64,000 nucleotides of DNA from Marilutibacter chinensis (GTDB taxonomy: Bacteria; Pseudomonadota; Gammaproteobacteria; Xanthomonadales; Xanthomonadaceae). How positions within the stretch are numbered: the stretch's first letter is position 1; every line of letters begins with the position of its first letter. The notes under the pieces were generated by a model. It ran no database searches and was not told where the DNA came from. It was given only the letters and a program-made list of their open reading frames with translations. Below, in pieces: positions 61,201 to 64,000 of the stretch. The stretch spans positions 1-64,000 of the forward strand of contig NZ_JAKJPO010000014.1 in NCBI RefSeq assembly GCF_021725675.1, written 5' to 3'. Both the position numbers and the translations under genes were made by a program.

Positions 61201-64000
61201 ACAAGGGGCTGTAGCTCAGCGACCGCTGCGGCTGGAGGGCTTCGACCACCTGCTCGAACGGCACGTCCTGATGCGAGTAGGCGTCCAGCGTCGACCGGCG
61301 CACCTGGCCCAGCAGCTCGGCGACGCTGGGGTCGTGCTCCACCGACACGCGCAGCGCCAGCGTGTTGACGAAGAACCCGACCAGCGGCTCCACTTCCGTC
61401 CGCTGACGGTTCGCCACCGGCGTGCCCACCACCACCTCCTGCTGGCCGCTGTAGCGCGACAGCAGCGCCGACCAGCCCGCCAGCAGGGTCATGAACAGCG
61501 TCGTCCCATGCCGCTTCGACAACCGGCGCAGTCCCGCCGTCGTCGCCTTCGACAACGCCACCGGCACCACCGCGCCGGCATAGCTCTGCACCGGCGGACG
61601 CGGCCGGTCGGTCGGCAGCTCCAGCAGCGGCGGCGCGCCCCGCAGGTGCTCGCGCCAGAATGCGACCTGCGCCTCCAGGGCCTCTCCCTGCAGCCAGCCG
61701 CGCTGCCACACCGCGTAGTCGGCATACTGGATCGGCAGCGGCGGCAGCGGATCCGCGCGCCCTTCCACGAACGCCGCGTACAGCGTCGTCACCTCCTTCA
61801 CCAGCACCCCCAGCGACCAGCCGTCGGAGACGATGTGGTGCTGGGTCAGCAACAGCGCGTGCTCGTCCGCCGCCAGCCGGATCAACCGGCCGCGGAACAG
61901 CGGACCGGCGGCCAGGTCGAACGGGGCCCGCGCTTCCTCGGCCGCGCGCGCGCGCAGGGCCTGTTCGCGCGCCGGCGCGTCCAGCGACGCCAGGTCCTCC
62001 TCCACCAGCGCGAAGCCGATCGTCTCCGCTGCGATCGACTGCACCGGACCGGCGTCGGTGCTGGTGAAGCTCGTGCGCAGGTTCTCGTGGCGGGCGACGA
62101 TGCGGTCGAGCGCCCGCTTCAACGCGTCGCGGTCCAGGTGTCCCTTCAGGCGCAGCGCGGCCGGGATGTGGTAGGCCACCCCGGCCGCCGGATCGAGCTG
62201 GGCAAGGAACCACAACCGCTGCTGCGCCCACGACAACGGCAGCGCCGCCGCGCGGTCCGCACGCGGGATGGCGTCGACCGACGCCCGCGCCTGGCCCGAC
62301 AACGCACCGGCAAGGCCGGACAGGGTCGGTTCGGCGAAGATCGTACGCAGCGGCAGTTCCACGCCCAGCCGGGCGCGCACGTGCGCGACCAGTTGCACGG
62401 CCAGCAGCGAATGACCGCCCAGTTCGAAGAAGTGGTCGTCGCGGCCGACCCGCTCGATGTTGAGCAGGGCGCACCAGATCCCGGCCAGCGCCTGTTCGGT
62501 CCCGCCCTCAGGCGCGACGTACTCGCGGCTGGCCACCGCCGCCTGCCCGGGGTCCGGCAACGCCTTGCGATCGATCTTGCCGCTGGGCGTCGTCGGCCAT
62601 GCGTCCAGGGTCACGAAGGCGGCGGGAATCATGTAGTCGGCCAGTTCGCGCGCCAGTTCGGCGCGCAGCGCGGCGGCACCGGGCGCTTCGCCAGGCCGTA
62701 CCTGCAGGTACGCCACCAGGCGCTTGCCGCCCGCACCGTCCTCGTGCGCCATGACCACCGCTTCGCGCACGCCGGCGCATTGGCCCAGCTTCGCTTCGAT
62801 CTCGCCCAGCTCCACACGGAAGCCGCGGATCTTCACCTGGAAATCGTTGCGGCCGAGATAGTCGATCTCGCCGTTCGGCAGCCAGCGGCCCAGGTCGCCG
62901 GTACGGTACATGCGTGCACCCGGCCTCGACGAGAAAGGGTCGGGCAGGAAGCGTTCGGCGGTGAGGTCCTCGCGGTTGAGGTAGCCGCGCGCGATGCAGT
63001 CGCCGGCCAGGAACAGCTCGCCGGTCACCCCGACCGGCACCGGCTGGCCGTGCGCATCGAGCAGGTAGGCGCGGGCATTGGCGATCGGCCGGCCGATCGG
63101 CGGCGTCGCACCCCAATGCTCCGGCAGGGCATCGAGGGTGTGCGCGGTGGCGACGTGGGTCTCGGTCGGACCGTACTGGTTGTGCAGGCGGCGACCCGGC
63201 ATGCGCGCGAAGAACGCCCGGATCGCCGGGGTGACGAACAGCTGTTCGCCGGCGGTGATCACGTGGCGCAGCGTCGGCAAGGCCCTGCCCTCCTGCTCCG
63301 CCGCCGCGACCAGCCCCTGGAAGGCCACGAACGGCAGGAAGATGCGCTGCACACCGTGGCGCTCGATGAACGCCGCCAACGCGAACGGATCCTGCCGGAC
63401 CTCCTCGCGAACCGGCAGCAGGCAGCCGCCGGTACCGAGGGTGTGGAACAGTTCCTGGAACGCAACGTCGAAGCCCAGCGCCGCGAACTGCAGCACGCGC
63501 TCCGGCGTGGACGCCTCGGCATCCGCACCGCGCTGCCATGCCAGCAGGTTCAGCAACGGCCCCTGCGGCATCGCCACGCCCTTGGGCAGGCCGGTGGAGC
63601 CGGAGGTGTATATCACGTAGGCCAGGTGGTCCGGGCCGATTCCCGGCACCGCGGGATCGCTGTCGGGCATGGCGTCGCAGCTGCCGTCGTCGATATCCAG
63701 CAGCGGCGCCGTGCATGCGCCCAGCAGGGGCAGACGCGCCAGCAGCGCGGCCTGCGAGACCAGGGCGGAGGGCGTGCTGTTCTCCAGCATGTAGCGCAGG
63801 CGGTCGGGCGGATAGGCCGGATCCAGCGGTACGTAGCCGGCGCCGGCCTTGACGATGCCGAGCACGCCGGCCACCAGCCCGATGCCGCGCTCCACGCAGA
63901 TCGCGACGCGGTCGTCGGGCTTGACGCCCAGCGCGATCAGGCGCTGTGCGACGCGATTCGCACGCCGGTCCAGTTCGGCGTAGCTCACGCTGTCGCCTTC
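58226..64000 (-). CDS. nonribosomal peptide synthetase, C-terminal part (A-T-C-A-T-TE), cut by window edge
   Basis: About 1924 residues are visible; the frame is still open at the right edge, so the N-terminus is missing. Order: A1 (about 1-480; YTSGSTGLPKG), T1 (DHFFELGGHSLL, Ser near 525), C (about 545-960; SWAQQRLWFL, HHIVSDG near 718), A2 (about 1000-1490; YTSGSTGHPKG), T2 (Ser near 1588), TE (GWSSGG near 1717). No epimerisation domain is present between the modules shown. Specificity residues read by eye: A1 D-V-Q-F-I-A-Q-V-A-K, close to the proline code; A2 D-A-Q-D-L-G-V-V-D-K, the Gln/Glu code. The peptide thus probably ends Pro-Glx and is released by the TE. The operon continues with a type II thioesterase and two oxygenases. 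Confidence 0.95.
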   Translation of the reverse strand, partial: EGDSVSYAELDRRANRVAQRLIALGVKPDDRVAICVERGIGLVAGVLGIVKAGAGYVPLDPAYPPDRLRYMLENSTPSALVSQAALLARLPLLGACTAPLLDIDDGSCDAMPDSDPAVPGIGPDHLAYVIYTSGSTGLPKGVAMPQGPLLNLLAWQRGADAEASTPERVLQFAALGFDVAFQELFHTLGTGGCLLPVREEVRQDPFALAAFIERHGVQRIFLPFVAFQGLVAAAEQEGRALPTLRHVITAGEQLFVTPAIRAFFARMPGRRLHNQYGPTETHVATAHTLDALPEHWGATPPIGRPIANARAYLLDAHGQPVPVGVTGELFLAGDCIARGYLNREDLTAERFLPDPFSSRPGARMYRTGDLGRWLPNGEIDYLGRNDFQVKIRGFRVELGEIEAKLGQCAGVREAVVMAHEDGAGGKRLVAYLQVRPGEAPGAAALRAELARELADYMIPAAFVTLDAWPTTPSGKIDRKALPDPGQAAVASREYVAPEGGTEQALAGIWCALLNIERVGRDDHFFELGGHSLLAVQLVAHVRARLGVELPLRTIFAEPTLSGLAGALSGQARASVDAIPRADRAAALPLSWAQQRLWFLAQLDPAAGVAYHIPAALRLKGHLDRDALKRALDRIVARHENLRTSFTSTDAGPVQSIAAETIGFALVEEDLASLDAPAREQALRARAAEEARAPFDLAAGPLFRGRLIRLAADEHALLLTQHHIVSDGWSLGVLVKEVTTLYAAFVEGRADPLPPLPIQYADYAVWQRGWLQGEALEAQVAFWREHLRGAPPLLELPTDRPRPPVQSYAGAVVPVALSKATTAGLRRLSKRHGTTLFMTLLAGWSALLSRYSGQQEVVVGTPVANRQRTEVEPLVGFFVNTLALRVSVEHDPSVAELLGQVRRSTLDAYSHQDVPFEQVVEALQPQRSLSYSPLFQTMLSLDNTPDAKGASMRGLRAEPLRGERNTVHSDLDLSLVEHDDGIAGSLAYSTALFERATVERLAQALHRLLDAMIADPSMPVGRLPLLDHGQRARVLEAFNATTASYPREATIHGLFEAQARRTPAATAVADDGRRLSYAELDARAEALARRLRAQGVRPDDRVAFCAGRDVDLLVGILGILKAGAGYVPLDPSYPEGRLRYLLSDSAPRVIVTTRALDPLRPLLAETGLPVLYVESMETAEDASASTIADVHRSSQLAYVIYTSGSTGHPKGVEVEHRSAINLWASLEREVFSHCRADARVALNAAFSFDASLQMLLQVLSGRCVRLVPASVRADGAAMIGFLRREQIEAFDCTPAQLELLLDAGALESGRLPALRTILVGGEAISRTLWERAAASDVACFNVYGPTECTVDATLARIEAGVPPNIGRGIANTRIYLLDAYGQPVPEGVCGELHIGGEGVARGYLNREDLTAERFRADPFSTVPGARMYRTGDLGRWRSDGVIEYLGRNDFQIKIRGFRIEPGEIEAALARGDGIREAVVLVREDAAGDKRLVAYVRVDDGTAVDAASLRAALSQQLPEHMLPSAFVTMTALPLTPNGKVDRDALPAPDGTAIATRAHVAPEGEEETVLAEIWGGLLGLERVGRHDHFFELGGHSLLAVRMFAAVRERFGTAPPLSAVFATPVLSALAERLSQARRNEDAGVSAVALQTIRRDTRPLFCIHPVGGEIAMYRALAGRLAPVCPVYALPSPEAVGEGAIRDIDALVARHVECIRSVQPQGPYRLAGWSSGGLFAAAVANRLVESGAAVEYLGLIDSHPLPDGPLDDEVLIALALRAELGARGIAVDAAWIEAFTASGRPLSAFVASSPEEALRHAGIDAVPGLDAPLLTQLLNQLPKTAAHLAALRDGGRPTVAVAVHHVRAASQPAPATPPVAAPAGESTRVVTGTHHSMLMEPAVAEVAACIAGALGTMATGDGRRAATSGTEAMA

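Noticed and set aside
58226..64000. Assignment of the NRPS to tripropeptin, empedopeptin or another named Lysobacter peptide
   Set aside because: Only two modules are visible; a Pro-Glx ending is not enough, and the A2 code is not that of Asp.

Overview
The window is about 70% G+C, densely coded, and reads as chromosome of a xanthomonad gammaproteobacterium (Xanthomonadaceae/Lysobacteraceae, of the Lysobacter-Luteimonas type). The reasons are the gene order cutA-dsbD-tlpA-aroQ-accB-accC-prmA-DUF3426-fis-purH together with groESL, a waaA/lpxL/O-antigen-ligase block, the bactofilin/DUF6776 cluster, the REP-like hairpins, and the high-GC coding style. This placement is inferred from gene content and family recognition; no 16S rRNA is present.

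Layout. 1-100 is a poly-G/poly-C block that looks like an end artefact. 189-7336 is envelope: TolC, Kdo transferase WaaA, LpxL-type acyltransferase, a secreted unknown, O-antigen ligase/polymerase and a family 4 glycosyltransferase. 7400-15560 is mixed metabolism and transport: CHCC zinc finger, pirin, YceI, RutE-like reductase, ELM1-like protein, LysE exporter, Asp/Glu racemase-family protein, GlnE. 16162-18807 is a three-gene plus-strand unit that ends in a ubiquitin-like plus MACPF/perforin-like protein. It is the most unusual locus in the window and a candidate pore-forming system. 18977-21116 is groESL with a CIRCE operator. 21284-22073 is a low-GC control region and an XRE regulator. 22159-23892 is a secreted multidomain endonuclease I.

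24078-35529 is the conserved cutA-to-purH block, interrupted by a low-GC orphan gene (30836-31516) inserted between accC and prmA. 35701-44878 holds a Ca/Na antiporter, an alanine:sodium symporter, purD, DinB and DUF2200 proteins, an LplT-PlsC fusion, and a dispanin/DUF2752/dispanin cluster. 44980-52184 holds AmpE, NudC, ErpA, bactofilin flanked by two DUF6776 paralogues, DUF4126, bacterioferritin and Bfd under a Fur box, and RppH. An elongator tRNA-Met lies at 52328.

From 53066 to the right edge is a minus-strand nonribosomal peptide operon: the last two modules of an NRPS (A-T-C-A-T-TE, running off the window), a type II thioesterase, and two SyrP-like Fe(II)/2-oxoglutarate oxygenases with an outer-membrane DUF5916 protein between them. 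Reading the specificity residues by eye gives a proline-type code for the first A domain and a Gln/Glu-type code for the second, so the product probably ends in Pro-Glx before release. The compound cannot be named from this fragment. No CRISPR array, insertion sequence, prophage or rRNA was seen.
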